Source: RUG14871 sp045539425
GTDB taxonomy: Bacteria; Bacillota_I; Bacilli_A; Erysipelotrichales; Erysipelotrichaceae
DNA length: 64,000 bases
Direction of reading: 5' to 3'
Assembly: GCA_045539425.1 (NCBI GenBank)
Contig: JAZQFH010000040.1
Location: 1-64,000, forward strand
Shown piece by piece: positions 51,104 to 59,722 of the stretch. Under the pieces are notes generated by a model. It did not search any database and was not told the DNA's origin. It worked only from the letters and a program-made list of their open reading frames with translations. A program made the position numbers and the translations under genes. How positions within the stretch are numbered: position 1 is the stretch's first letter; each line of letters opens with the position of its first letter.

Positions 51104-52366
51104 TTACTCTGCCTGTATTTCCTTTATCTTTTTCCATATTCTATCACAATACCCTTCCGCGGGATTGTGCACCTCATCAAAGATTCCTTTGCGCTCGTTA
51201 CAGTACGGATCCCTGTTTTCACTGATATCCTTTAAAAACGTCAGCAGATCTTCATAGCGGTAGAGGTGATGCCCCGGCATGTAGCTGAGGGGATCTGAGA
51301 AGGTAAACCCGCGCGATGCACCATATGCTTCAAAGTCATCCAGCGAAAATGCCAGCGGTTTATCCAGAAGAAGATAATCGATTGCCGCACTGGAATAATC
51401 CGAGATCAGAGCATCGCTGTACGGATAGAGATCATACAGGCTGATGCCTTCGTTTTTCAGATCTTCTCCCGTGATAAAAAAGATATTGCCGAGAGGTTCT
51501 TTTTCATCCTGATATTCTTTCTGGAGCGGATGACGCTTCAGATAGAGGTCCACCCCATGCTCTTTGCAGTATTCATCCAGCTGATGCAGCTGGTCCTTTC
51601 CGCTTAAGAGCGGAAGATCATAAGCATAGCGGATATCCATCTCCGGAGTGCGGGTACGCGTGGACTGACGGAAGGTCGGCAGCCAGAGTACCTTTTTATT
51701 CTCAGGGTGAAGACGCTTCAGAAACGCTTCTCCCTGCTTTGACGGATGTAGCATTCTGTCATAGCGGGGATAACCCAGCGGCTGCACAAGCTCTTCGGGA
51801 CATCCCCAGAATCCGGCTTTCAGTTTCACAAACACCTTCCCCGGGACCAGCGCCAGATCAAAGCGGTTCTGCTCGTAAAATGAAGTTCCCCGGGAGGTTG
51901 TATCCTTGTAGCCGCAGCCGTGCCAGAGATTCACAACGATCTGGCCGCTTCTCTTTTGAATGTTCTGAAGCGGAGAGGAATGCGTGAAAAAGAGATAACG
52001 GCTTTCAAGCGCCTCTTTCAGTGCCGGGATGGTATATCCTGCGTGATTGTAGCTTGTCGCATAGACAAAGCGGGTGCGCGGATAGTTCCCTTTTGGCAGC
52101 TGGTCTTCCCTCTGGATCCACCAGACAAACTCGGCATCCGGTTCCGCTTCTAAAAGATAGCAATAGAGATCATACGCGTTATCCGAAAAAGACGGCTGGG
52201 AGTAGAACAGATAGCGGTTCGGCTGTATTTTTAAAGTCTTCCGATAATACATAAGAGCAACAGGTATACTGATGTCATGAAAAAAACCGAGAGCACCGCG
52301 TTTCAGCGTTCCCGCGATTCCCCGTTTTTTCATTTTTTCCATCAAATCATTCCATCTGTTATACAT
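51104..52366 (-). CDS. CDP-glycerol glycerophosphotransferase family protein (TagB/TagF-like)
   Basis: About 420 aa peripheral membrane protein that transfers glycerol phosphate from CDP-glycerol. The signature VNLWHGCGYKDTTSRG (catalytic His in WHG) is near residue 155. LWLPTFRQ, YLKRHPLQ (second His) and LISDYSSAAIDYLLLDKPLAF follow, all standard in this family. Whether it adds one unit (TagB) or many (TagF) cannot be told; its length is nearer TagB. ATG 52366 with GGGAAG upstream is chosen; a start 30 bp earlier is possible. Confidence 0.9.
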   Translation of the reverse strand: MYNRWNDLMEKMKKRGIAGTLKRGALGFFHDISIPVALMYYRKTLKIQPNRYLFYSQPSFSDNAYDLYCYLLEAEPDAEFVWWIQREDQLPKGNYPRTRFVYATSYNHAGYTIPALKEALESRYLFFTHSSPLQNIQKRSGQIVVNLWHGCGYKDTTSRGTSFYEQNRFDLALVPGKVFVKLKAGFWGCPEELVQPLGYPRYDRMLHPSKQGEAFLKRLHPENKKVLWLPTFRQSTRTRTPEMDIRYAYDLPLLSGKDQLHQLDEYCKEHGVDLYLKRHPLQKEYQDEKEPLGNIFFITGEDLKNEGISLYDLYPYSDALISDYSSAAIDYLLLDKPLAFSLDDFEAYGASRGFTFSDPLSYMPGHHLYRYEDLLTFLKDISENRDPYCNERKGIFDEVHNPAEGYCDRIWKKIKEIQAE

Positions 52367-53483
52367 GTTGTCTTCCCAAGCGATGATAGATATCATCCAG
52401 CTTCTTCACTGTCGTACGAATGTCATACAGCTCTCTCTGATCTGAGTGTTCCTCTCTGCTCATCGTGCAGTTCAAAATCATCTCTGCCCACGCTTGAGCC
52501 AAAAGATCCAAAGAGCAGTAATGGATATGCTCATTGATACGCGTCTCTTCCGGTAAGGCATCGGAGGCGAACACTTCGCACTGCATGCACTGCGCCTCCA
52601 CTGCCGAAAGACCGAACCCTTCGGATAAAGAAGGCATCAGAAGAACATCGATTCCCTGCAGCAGTTCCGCAGTCCCCCGGATGGTTCCGAAAAAGCGGAG
52701 CTGTTTCTCCAGGTTTTTCTGCTCTGCTTCCCGCTTCATCTCTTCCAGTAAGCTTCCGTCTCCCGCCATCCACATCTTTGCGGATGGATTCAGACGCAAT
52801 ATTTCCTCAAATACCGCCAAAGCGAAGCGCGGATTCTTCACGGGTTCCATCCTTCCGATAAACCCGCAGAGAAGCTCATCTTCTCTGACGTCGTACTTTG
52901 CGCGGATGCTGTTGCGTTTTTCCACATCAAAATGAAAATCACGCAGATCAATGCCGTTATTAAGCACTTCGTAATTCCCTTCACCAAAGCAGAAATCTCC
53001 TGCCGCACTGGAGCAGGCAAGTGTGAGAGCGGATTTCCTTACAAGGTAGTTTCTCAGCGCCGCATACATCGTTTTGCGCGCAGAGGATGCGCCTTCATAG
53101 ATGCTGTGAACATGCGTGATCACTTTCGCAGCGGAATACCTGCGGCACTGATACAGACTCAGGGCCAAGAATCCCGGACTGCCGGCATTGATATGGATCA
53201 CATCATAGGTGTTTTCCTGCAGATGACGTTTGAGCCCGCTCAGGTAACTGAACCATTTCCCGACTCCGCCCTGGGCTCTCAGTGCAAAAATTTTTCCGCT
53301 GTTTGACTCAATTTCCTCGCGGTAATCTTCAAAGGTGCTTTTGCCCATCGAGAGAAAGGAAATCTCAAAAACGTTATGATCCAGCGTACGGAACAGATTC
53401 AGAAGAAACGCCGAAACACCGCCGAAAACACCGTTCCCGGCGTTGATTTCCAAAATGCGGAGTTTCGTGTTTTCTGCCTTCAT
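52359..53483 (-). CDS. glycosyltransferase family 4 protein
   Basis: 374 aa GT-B fold. The N-terminal acceptor loop ILEINAGNGVFGGVSAFLLN has the usual glycine turn. The donor domain holds CGFIGRMEPVKNPRFAL, WMAGDGSLLEEM and LLMPSLSEGFGLSAVEAQ, where the EGFGLSAVEA glutamates bind the nucleotide sugar. The sugar added is not predictable. It is soluble or peripheral and acts on the cytoplasmic side. It sits 6 bp after the LicD gene and overlaps the next gene. Confidence 0.9.
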   Translation of the reverse strand: MKAENTKLRILEINAGNGVFGGVSAFLLNLFRTLDHNVFEISFLSMGKSTFEDYREEIESNSGKIFALRAQGGVGKWFSYLSGLKRHLQENTYDVIHINAGSPGFLALSLYQCRRYSAAKVITHVHSIYEGASSARKTMYAALRNYLVRKSALTLACSSAAGDFCFGEGNYEVLNNGIDLRDFHFDVEKRNSIRAKYDVREDELLCGFIGRMEPVKNPRFALAVFEEILRLNPSAKMWMAGDGSLLEEMKREAEQKNLEKQLRFFGTIRGTAELLQGIDVLLMPSLSEGFGLSAVEAQCMQCEVFASDALPEETRINEHIHYCSLDLLAQAWAEMILNCTMSREEHSDQRELYDIRTTVKKLDDIYHRLGRQHV

Positions 53484-53489
53484 ACGCTC

Positions 53490-54347
53490 TTACTTTTCTT
53501 TTTTTCTCAATACTGCCGTCTGATGCCAGTTTCTTTTCTCCAGCGGAGGCAGTTCCATATAATTGCCGTAGATCTGCTTCAGATATGTATCATAATCCTT
53601 CGGGCCATGGAAACAGGAACCCTCAAATTCATACAGTGCCCCTTCGGCATAGATTTTCTCCCGGTTCATGATGCTGCGGAATTTATAGGAACCCATGAAA
53701 TTCATGATCTCCTTTGATTCATAGAAATCATAACGTGAGAGTACCCTGTCGAGTTTGCCCATCACCTTTTCTCCGCTGATCCACTTGGAGAGGTTGATTT
53801 TCAGCGCCAGGCTGATCACGGCATTCTCATACCACGGACGTTTTTTATTCTGATAGTCCACCAGCTCATCGAAATACGCCAGCTTATATAAGCCGCGCAA
53901 AATCAAAAGATGCGCCTTGTGCAGCTGCTTCAGCAATTTGTTCTCCGGTAATCCGTCCAGCGGGAAGACGTCGATCCACAGGTTTACGACCTTTTCCTTC
54001 CGGGCGATCCGGCTGACCAGCTGATAGGCTTCGCTTTCGATCTTCGGTACATAATACATGCTGCCCTTACGACAGCGGAAATCATTGATGCTGTACTCTT
54101 CTGGCAGTTCCGTCTTTGCCAGCCTCAAGAATTCTAGGAAATCTCTGCGCGGCATTGCCACATCCACATCATCGTCCCAGGGGATAAAGCCCTTATGACG
54201 GACGGATCCGAGATAGGTTCCTCCGGAAATATAATAGGTAAGCTGATGCCTGTCGCACAGCTCTGCAAATGTTTTCAGGATCTTCAGCTCTTCCAGCTGA
54301 ATGTTTCGTAATTCACTGTTTTCACTCATTGCTCTAATTCCTGCCAT
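53490..54347 (-). CDS. LicD-family phosphotransferase (copy 1)
   Basis: 285 aa. LicD proteins transfer phosphocholine or other phospho-alcohols from CDP donors to glycans. The diagnostic stretch GGTYLGSVRHKGFIPWDDD and the following VDVAMPRRDF are present. No licA/licC choline genes occur here, while CDP-glycerol genes do, so a glycerol- or ribitol-phosphate donor is more likely. The start is either 54347 or ATG 54329 (MSENSEL); both fall at the end of the upstream gene, so translation is coupled. The second LicD gene is at 55128. Confidence 0.87.
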   Translation of the reverse strand: MAGIRAMSENSELRNIQLEELKILKTFAELCDRHQLTYYISGGTYLGSVRHKGFIPWDDDVDVAMPRRDFLEFLRLAKTELPEEYSINDFRCRKGSMYYVPKIESEAYQLVSRIARKEKVVNLWIDVFPLDGLPENKLLKQLHKAHLLILRGLYKLAYFDELVDYQNKKRPWYENAVISLALKINLSKWISGEKVMGKLDRVLSRYDFYESKEIMNFMGSYKFRSIMNREKIYAEGALYEFEGSCFHGPKDYDTYLKQIYGNYMELPPLEKRNWHQTAVLRKKEK

Positions 54348-55122
54348 GAATTCTTTCCTTCAGCACGGAAGCCACAAAGCGGGTGTTCCCGATCAGATAG
54401 CGCTTCATTAAGCGCTTCGGCTCCTGAACCATACGGAACAGCCATTCCAGATTTGCCTTCTGCATCCAGAGCGGTGCCCGCGGAATATTGCCGGAGATCA
54501 CATCAAAACTTCCGCCAACCCCCATGAAAACACAGGTGAGACCCTGACTCTGCAGATACTCCACCAGATACTCTTTCAAAGGGCTGGTAATTCCCACAAA
54601 GACGATCTGCGCCTTGCTTTCTTTCAGAAGTTCCGCAATCGACTCCCAATCCTCTTCTTTGAAGTATCCGTTATGCACGCCCACAAGATTCAGCTTCGGA
54701 TAACGGTCACGGTAGACTTCCGCGGTTTTCCGGACAACTTCTTCCTTTGCTCCGAGAAGATAGACTCTGTATCCTTTTTCACTGCTCAGCTGAATCAGAC
54801 GCTCCATCAGGTCAATCCCCGCAACGCGTTCGGGAAGCGGCTGTTTGAGAAAGCGGGATGCCAGAATGACCGATGCACCGTCCGCGTTGATGATCCCGCA
54901 GCTGTTGACGATTTCCTTCATCTCAGGGGAATCATTCAGTTCATTGATCTTATCCGCGTTGATGCCGATCAAATGAAGCGGTTCATTCGCCAGAATATAC
55001 CGCTCGGTTAAGGCGACCGTTTCGTCCATGGTTAAAACATCGATATCCGTATTCAGAATATGGATCCGTACGTTATCTCCCAGACGTTTTTCTTTTTTTA
55101 AAGGCTGTCTCAATTTCATCAT
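54334..55122 (-). CDS. tagA: WecG/TagA/CpsF-family glycosyltransferase
   Basis: 262 aa. TagA adds ManNAc to GlcNAc-PP-undecaprenol, making the linkage unit of wall teichoic acid. Motifs: LIGINADKINELNDSPEM (catalytic Asp/Thr region), INADGASVILASRFL, ERVAGIDLMERL, VYLLGAKEEVV, VFVGITSPLKEYL and VFMGVGGSFDVISG. The C-terminus is basic and hydrophobic, as needed for membrane recruitment. It lies 5 bp after one LicD gene and overlaps the next by 14 bp. The exact sugar donor could differ from ManNAc. Confidence 0.9.
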   Translation of the reverse strand: MMKLRQPLKKEKRLGDNVRIHILNTDIDVLTMDETVALTERYILANEPLHLIGINADKINELNDSPEMKEIVNSCGIINADGASVILASRFLKQPLPERVAGIDLMERLIQLSSEKGYRVYLLGAKEEVVRKTAEVYRDRYPKLNLVGVHNGYFKEEDWESIAELLKESKAQIVFVGITSPLKEYLVEYLQSQGLTCVFMGVGGSFDVISGNIPRAPLWMQKANLEWLFRMVQEPKRLMKRYLIGNTRFVASVLKERIHGRN

Positions 55123-55127
55123 AAATA

Positions 55128-56039
55128 CTATTTCTTCAGATACTGATCGATATTCTCAATGGAACGCTCTCCGGAAAGGTATTCCCGGTAGCTGTGATTA
55201 AAATCGATGAACTGCCCGTGCAGTTCCATCATTGTTTCCGTAACCGGCGGAAACTCCATATAATTGCCGTAATTCTGGCTGAGCAGACGGTCATATCCCT
55301 TCGGGCAGGGAATCATCATATCTTCAAACGGAAGTTCGATGATCTCGTCGAAGCACTCTGCCGGAATGCGGTTTGTCTTGACGTGAGGATAGAAATCCGG
55401 TACTTCCCACCAGTCGTTTCCTTCACAGGAATAACGCGTAAAGCTTTTTTCCAGTCTGCGGAAAATGTTCTTGTATCCCACCACATTGCAATAAGCCCGG
55501 ATCAGGCGGATCCTCCAGTGGTCCTTCACGGAGTAGGCGTTCGCAATCAGGAGCTTGTTACGGAATTTGGAAGTCTTCTCCTGGATTTTACAGGCCAGTT
55601 TTCCTTTCGGTGTTCCGTCGATTGGAAAAATGGAAAGGAAAATTCCGCAGTTGTAATGAATCGGTCTGCCGGCTTTGATCTGTTCCAGATCCCTGCTTGT
55701 GAAGTAGGTGGTAGCGGAATTGCGGACTCTTGCCGGATAGCGGTAATATCCTTCTTCCCTCTCCGTCGTGGAAAGAAAAAACGGTTCCCTGAGCTTCTCC
55801 GGTGCGATTTTCAGAAACTTCTCGTAATCGCTGCGCAACATATAAAGGTCGATATCATCATCCCAGGGGATAAAGCCCTGATGCCGGACTGCTCCTAAGA
55901 GCGTTCCCGCATTGGCGGTATAGGTAATGTCATTTTCCTTGCAGACGCGGTCCACTTCTTTCAGAATCAGAAGAAGAGCATCGAAGAGCTTCCGCTTCTT
56001 TTCGGAGATGACTAAACGTTCATCATTTGAATCAAACAT
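55128..56039 (-). CDS. LicD-family phosphotransferase (copy 2)
   Basis: 303 aa. The LicD core is seen as AGTLLGAVRHQGFIPWDDD followed by IDLYMLRSDY, the same catalytic region as its neighbour at 53490. The C-terminal half is different and contains CGIFLSIFPIDGTPKG and SQNYGNYMEFPP. The two are diverged enough to act on different acceptors or donors. It starts 4 bp after the priming transferase gene. A TGTGCAGG-free, AT-poor context like its neighbours gives no sign of recent transfer. Confidence 0.87.
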   Translation of the reverse strand: MFDSNDERLVISEKKRKLFDALLLILKEVDRVCKENDITYTANAGTLLGAVRHQGFIPWDDDIDLYMLRSDYEKFLKIAPEKLREPFFLSTTEREEGYYRYPARVRNSATTYFTSRDLEQIKAGRPIHYNCGIFLSIFPIDGTPKGKLACKIQEKTSKFRNKLLIANAYSVKDHWRIRLIRAYCNVVGYKNIFRRLEKSFTRYSCEGNDWWEVPDFYPHVKTNRIPAECFDEIIELPFEDMMIPCPKGYDRLLSQNYGNYMEFPPVTETMMELHGQFIDFNHSYREYLSGERSIENIDQYLKK

Positions 56040-56043
56040 GGTT

Positions 56044-57495
56044 TTACTTTGCGCCCCTTCCCTTCAGTACAACACCGATGGTCTTAAAGAGGATCCTGAG
56101 ATCCAACTCCAGACTCCAGTGCTGAATATACTGGCGGTCCAGGCGGACCACTTCTTCAAAGTCCGTGATTTCACTCCGCCCGCTGATCTGCCATAATCCC
56201 GTAATGCCCGGTTTGACGGACATGCGGCTTCTGTGATGCAGATGGTATTTTTCCCATTCATCCAGCGTCGGAGGGCGTGTTCCCACTAAGGACATATCAC
56301 CCTTGAGGACGTTGAAAAACTGCGGGAATTCATCCAGTGAAGTATTGCGGATGAAATTGCCGATTCCTCTGGGCTTGCCGTCTTTTCCCTTCTTTTCGCT
56401 GCCGATGATTCGCGGATCATCTTCCAGTTTGAACATCATACCGTCCTTTACGGTATTCTGCTTCTGCAGATCCTTTTTCCGTTGTTCCGCATCCAGATAC
56501 ATGCTGCGGAACTTATACATTTTAAAAATCTTTCCGTTCCGTCCGATTCTGTCCTGCGCAAAGAAAATCGGTCCCGGGGATTTCATATAGATGAGCGGTC
56601 CGATCACGATAGTCAGAATCAGCGTCAAAAGACAGCCGATAAGACCTCCGGCAATATCCATCACCCGTTTGATCAGCATCTCTCCGTATGTCGGAGTGCG
56701 CATGCTGCTGGAAAGCACATGATACTTTCCGATCTTTCCGCCGGTGATCTGCGTCCATTCTTCCTCCGCACTCTCCGGCATCATCAGATGAACGGACAGT
56801 CCCATCCGTACCAGTTTCTGCAACAAGCCGGACGGCAGGCTTTCCATGGCATTCTGATAGATGAGCACTTCATCGACCCAGTCCTTCTGAATGCTGTCGA
56901 GTGCTTCCTCTTCTTCTCTCAGAATTACGATGTCATGCGGATTCTCACCCACTTCACCAGAAGTCAGAAATACATGGGAAACAAAGTAATTGTCAAACAG
57001 TTTCGGGGATTTTACCGCCTCTTTCACATCCTCCGCAGAGCCGATCAACAGTAACGACTTCCGGTTTTCTTCCGGTGTATCCTTCAGTCTCTTTAAAACC
57101 GCCTTGCGGTAAAGACTGCGTAACAGCGTGGAAAGCAGAAGGAAAAGAAGATGGGCCAGCCCGATCTGAATTCGGGATGTCAGACGGGAAGTATGGAATG
57201 TGAAGATATAAACCGAAGTGATCACAAACAGTGCAGCCGTATATTCCAGCACATTGATGAACTCATATGTGATACGGCGGCGCAGGATATTGGTATAGCT
57301 GGAAGTAAAAAGATCCAGAAGACCCTGCGATATAAGAAGCGAAATTGCTTCCGTCGTATACATCCGCAGGTTGGTGGAATTCAGATAAGCTTCGGAAAAC
57401 TTGTACGCAATAAAAAGACTCAGCTGCATGCACAGAATATCAAGCAGGATGAAGTCGAGATGTTTTAAGATCTGGCTGCGTTCCTTTTGGTACAT
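56044..57495 (-). CDS. polyprenyl glycosylphosphotransferase (priming sugar transferase)
   Basis: 483 aa of the WbaP/CpsE type. It transfers a sugar phosphate to undecaprenyl phosphate, starting the repeat unit. Four N-terminal membrane helices and a CoA-binding-like domain (LLIGSAEDVKEAV) precede the catalytic domain from about 280. Catalytic hallmarks are LIKRVMDIAGGL, KMYKFRSMYLDAE, NTSLDEFPQFFNVLKGDMSL (Asp-Glu catalytic pair), VGTRPPTLDE and PGITGLWQISGRS. It opens the 11-gene run ending at 46174. ATG 57495 has GAGGAAAG upstream and an extended -10 (TGTTACAAT). Confidence 0.93.
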   Translation of the reverse strand: MYQKERSQILKHLDFILLDILCMQLSLFIAYKFSEAYLNSTNLRMYTTEAISLLISQGLLDLFTSSYTNILRRRITYEFINVLEYTAALFVITSVYIFTFHTSRLTSRIQIGLAHLLFLLLSTLLRSLYRKAVLKRLKDTPEENRKSLLLIGSAEDVKEAVKSPKLFDNYFVSHVFLTSGEVGENPHDIVILREEEEALDSIQKDWVDEVLIYQNAMESLPSGLLQKLVRMGLSVHLMMPESAEEEWTQITGGKIGKYHVLSSSMRTPTYGEMLIKRVMDIAGGLIGCLLTLILTIVIGPLIYMKSPGPIFFAQDRIGRNGKIFKMYKFRSMYLDAEQRKKDLQKQNTVKDGMMFKLEDDPRIIGSEKKGKDGKPRGIGNFIRNTSLDEFPQFFNVLKGDMSLVGTRPPTLDEWEKYHLHHRSRMSVKPGITGLWQISGRSEITDFEEVVRLDRQYIQHWSLELDLRILFKTIGVVLKGRGAK

Positions 57496-57572
57496 AAGTC
57501 TTTCCTCATCGCATAATAATTCATGTTAATTGTAACACAGAACGATTCCAAACAATACCGCTGTCACAAGGG

Positions 57573-57600
57573 AAAGAAAAAAGGATGATTTCTCATCCAA
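57573..57600 (-). terminator. terminator of the small SLH protein gene
   Basis: GGATGA / TCATCC with TTTC loop, then six T on the minus strand; the 3' end of the coding region is part of the stem. Confidence 0.75.
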
Positions 57601-58477
57601 TGATCTTGATTCGTATACGGTAGCTTTTCGGATAGTACTTCGGCGGTGTCTGGAATGCGATCGTATTTTTGGTATAGGCCGAGCGTTCGATCACATCCAC
57701 GCTGAAGTTTGTGAACCCTCTGGCTATCAGATCCTGCGTAATGATCCGCTGCATGGCCTCCAGCTCCAGATCGCTGTTCTTATAAAGATCCTGATAATCC
57801 GGTAAGAGTGCCTGCTCCTCTTCTTCCATCGGCTTAATAAACTGCTGATAGAAGCGGTAGAGGAAGACGGCAATCTGCGCCCGCGTGCAGACTTCATTCG
57901 GCGCAAAGGTCGAAGTGGAGGTTCCTTTGGTGATCCCGTTCTGGAATGCCCAGAGAATTGCCTTATAGGTGGTCGTTCCCATGCTGCTCTTCACATCGAG
58001 GAACGGGTTGTACCCGGTTTCCACATCCGGAGAGTTTGCCAGCCGGTACAGCATGACGACGATGTTCGCACGGGTTGCTCCGTTATAGGGAGAAAAAGCT
58101 GTCTGTGAAGTACCTTTGACGATATCGTTGATATTTGCCCAGACGATGGCACTGCGGTTGGTCTTCCCCAGGGAAGTAATGTCCTTGAACTCCGAGAGTT
58201 TCATGTCGATATACTGCGTATCGTATAAACGGTAGAGCATGACGCAGAGATTGGCACGGGTGCAGTCCGCTTTCGGCGAAAAAGTCGTAGCGGAGGTCCC
58301 CTTCACGATTCCTCTGTCGTATGCCCATAAGATGGCTTTATACGTTGTGTTTCCCAGTGCCGTACTGACATCATTGAACGGATTTTCTTGAGCATCAAGA
58401 TGTTTTGCGGGAGCCGCAAGAAATGAGAACATGCAGAAAAGGACCAGTATCACCGTCTGAAGTTTACGTTTTCTCAT
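57593..58477 (-). CDS. SLH protein with N-terminal SLH triplet
   Basis: 294 aa, secreted. Signal peptide (QTVILVLFCMFSFLAAPA) followed at once by three SLH modules (GNTTYKAILWAYDRG, TNRSAIVWANINDI, TTTYKAILWAFQNG) to about residue 215. A short C-terminal domain of about 75 residues (LELEAMQRIITQDLIARGF) is not recognised. In the other four SLH genes here the modules are at the C-terminus. It lies within the polysaccharide locus, 27 bp after the Wzy-like gene, so it may be made with the polymer. AGGAGGGAAAAC precedes ATG 58477. Confidence 0.85.
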   Translation of the reverse strand: MRKRKLQTVILVLFCMFSFLAAPAKHLDAQENPFNDVSTALGNTTYKAILWAYDRGIVKGTSATTFSPKADCTRANLCVMLYRLYDTQYIDMKLSEFKDITSLGKTNRSAIVWANINDIVKGTSQTAFSPYNGATRANIVVMLYRLANSPDVETGYNPFLDVKSSMGTTTYKAILWAFQNGITKGTSTSTFAPNEVCTRAQIAVFLYRFYQQFIKPMEEEEQALLPDYQDLYKNSDLELEAMQRIITQDLIARGFTNFSVDVIERSAYTKNTIAFQTPPKYYPKSYRIRIKIIG

Positions 58478-58504
58478 GTTTTCCCTCCTTTCTTATGGAC
58501 TCTT

Positions 58505-59722
58505 TTAAATCAATAGATGAATGCCGAAAAGAATCAGTTCCTTTCGCTCCCGCTTCTGAAACAGGGCGATTCCCGCTTCCAGAAGAAGGAATAAATATAT
58601 GTTGTAATAAATGCTGATCAGATTCGGCTCCAGACAGCTCCAGATCTGCGTCAGTGCAATGCACAGAAGCAGGCGGACACGGTTCTCATTCCAGGCTTTT
58701 TCCATCGCCTTCGAATAAAGGAAGACGATCAAGAGCAGGAAAAGAATTCCGTAATTGAAGAGAATCTGCAGATAGGCAATATCGATGAAATTGTATTCCC
58801 CCACTGCCGTATTGTATTTTCCTCCGCCGTTTCCGATCCACTGGATCTTCTGTCCGAAAAGAGGAATCCCGTAATTCGCAAAGCCTTTGGATGAAAGCTT
58901 CAGCCGGTTGCTGATCAGCTTATTGATCTTAACGGCAATGGAAACATTCCGGTTATAAAGAACGATCAGTAAGAAGATTCCGATACATACCAGATACGGC
59001 AAGGCAACGGCGAATCCCTTCAGCCAGCGCGGTGCCCTCTCCAGGCGGATCTTATCCTCTTCGATATTGAAGAACGTAACGGCCGCCATCACGCAAATCA
59101 TCAGCACGCTGACGATAAAGCCGGTGCGGGAATCCGTAAGATAGTACAGGAAACCTGCCACAAAGAGATCCAGTATCAGCTCCGTTAAGCGCAGATTTTT
59201 ATGATACAGGTAAAACTGCATCATAAGAAGAATAAAGAAACGGGTCGACGGTGCCGTCGGATAATTGTATCCCAGCGCATAGCGGACTCTACCGCCGCTG
59301 CGGGCAAATTCCAGGTTCTCACTGATGCCGAATAACGAGCAGAGCACGATCACGACCATCGCGAGGATTTCGATGCGGTAGGCATATTTCACGATCGTAT
59401 CAAAGCCGATATCCTTGCTGGCATAGAGAATCAGGAAAAACAGAAACAGATCACGGTTGTGACTGAAGAGAGCGATCAATAAAAGGAAGACAATGAAGCA
59501 GATCAGCGGAAGCGATACTTTTTTGAGGTCACTCACGCATAAGAGATAAAGTGCATCGTAGGCATATACGCCATAGCGGACCAGTTTCACGCACTTTGAA
59601 AAGAGCGGCTGATACTGCAGCAGAGAATCATTCAGGCACATGCTGAAAAGATAGATGCAGAACACCACCAGCAAATACTCTTTTTTTGTTACGATCTGTT
59701 TCACTTTATTCCATAAAGTCAT
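58505..59722 (-). CDS. Wzy-like polysaccharide polymerase, polytopic membrane protein
   Basis: 405 aa with 10-12 hydrophobic segments. No single catalytic motif can be trusted for Wzy, but the topology, the periplasmic loop with NYGIPLFGQKIQWIGNGGGK and its place among glycan genes point to a repeat-unit polymerase. It shares little by eye with the Wzy-like protein at 13194. It overlaps the upstream membrane protein gene by 4 bp (ATGA), indicating coupled translation. Confidence 0.75.
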   Translation of the reverse strand: MTLWNKVKQIVTKKEYLLVVFCIYLFSMCLNDSLLQYQPLFSKCVKLVRYGVYAYDALYLLCVSDLKKVSLPLICFIVFLLLIALFSHNRDLFLFFLILYASKDIGFDTIVKYAYRIEILAMVVIVLCSLFGISENLEFARSGGRVRYALGYNYPTAPSTRFFILLMMQFYLYHKNLRLTELILDLFVAGFLYYLTDSRTGFIVSVLMICVMAAVTFFNIEEDKIRLERAPRWLKGFAVALPYLVCIGIFLLIVLYNRNVSIAVKINKLISNRLKLSSKGFANYGIPLFGQKIQWIGNGGGKYNTAVGEYNFIDIAYLQILFNYGILFLLLIVFLYSKAMEKAWNENRVRLLLCIALTQIWSCLEPNLISIYYNIYLFLLLEAGIALFQKRERKELILFGIHLLI

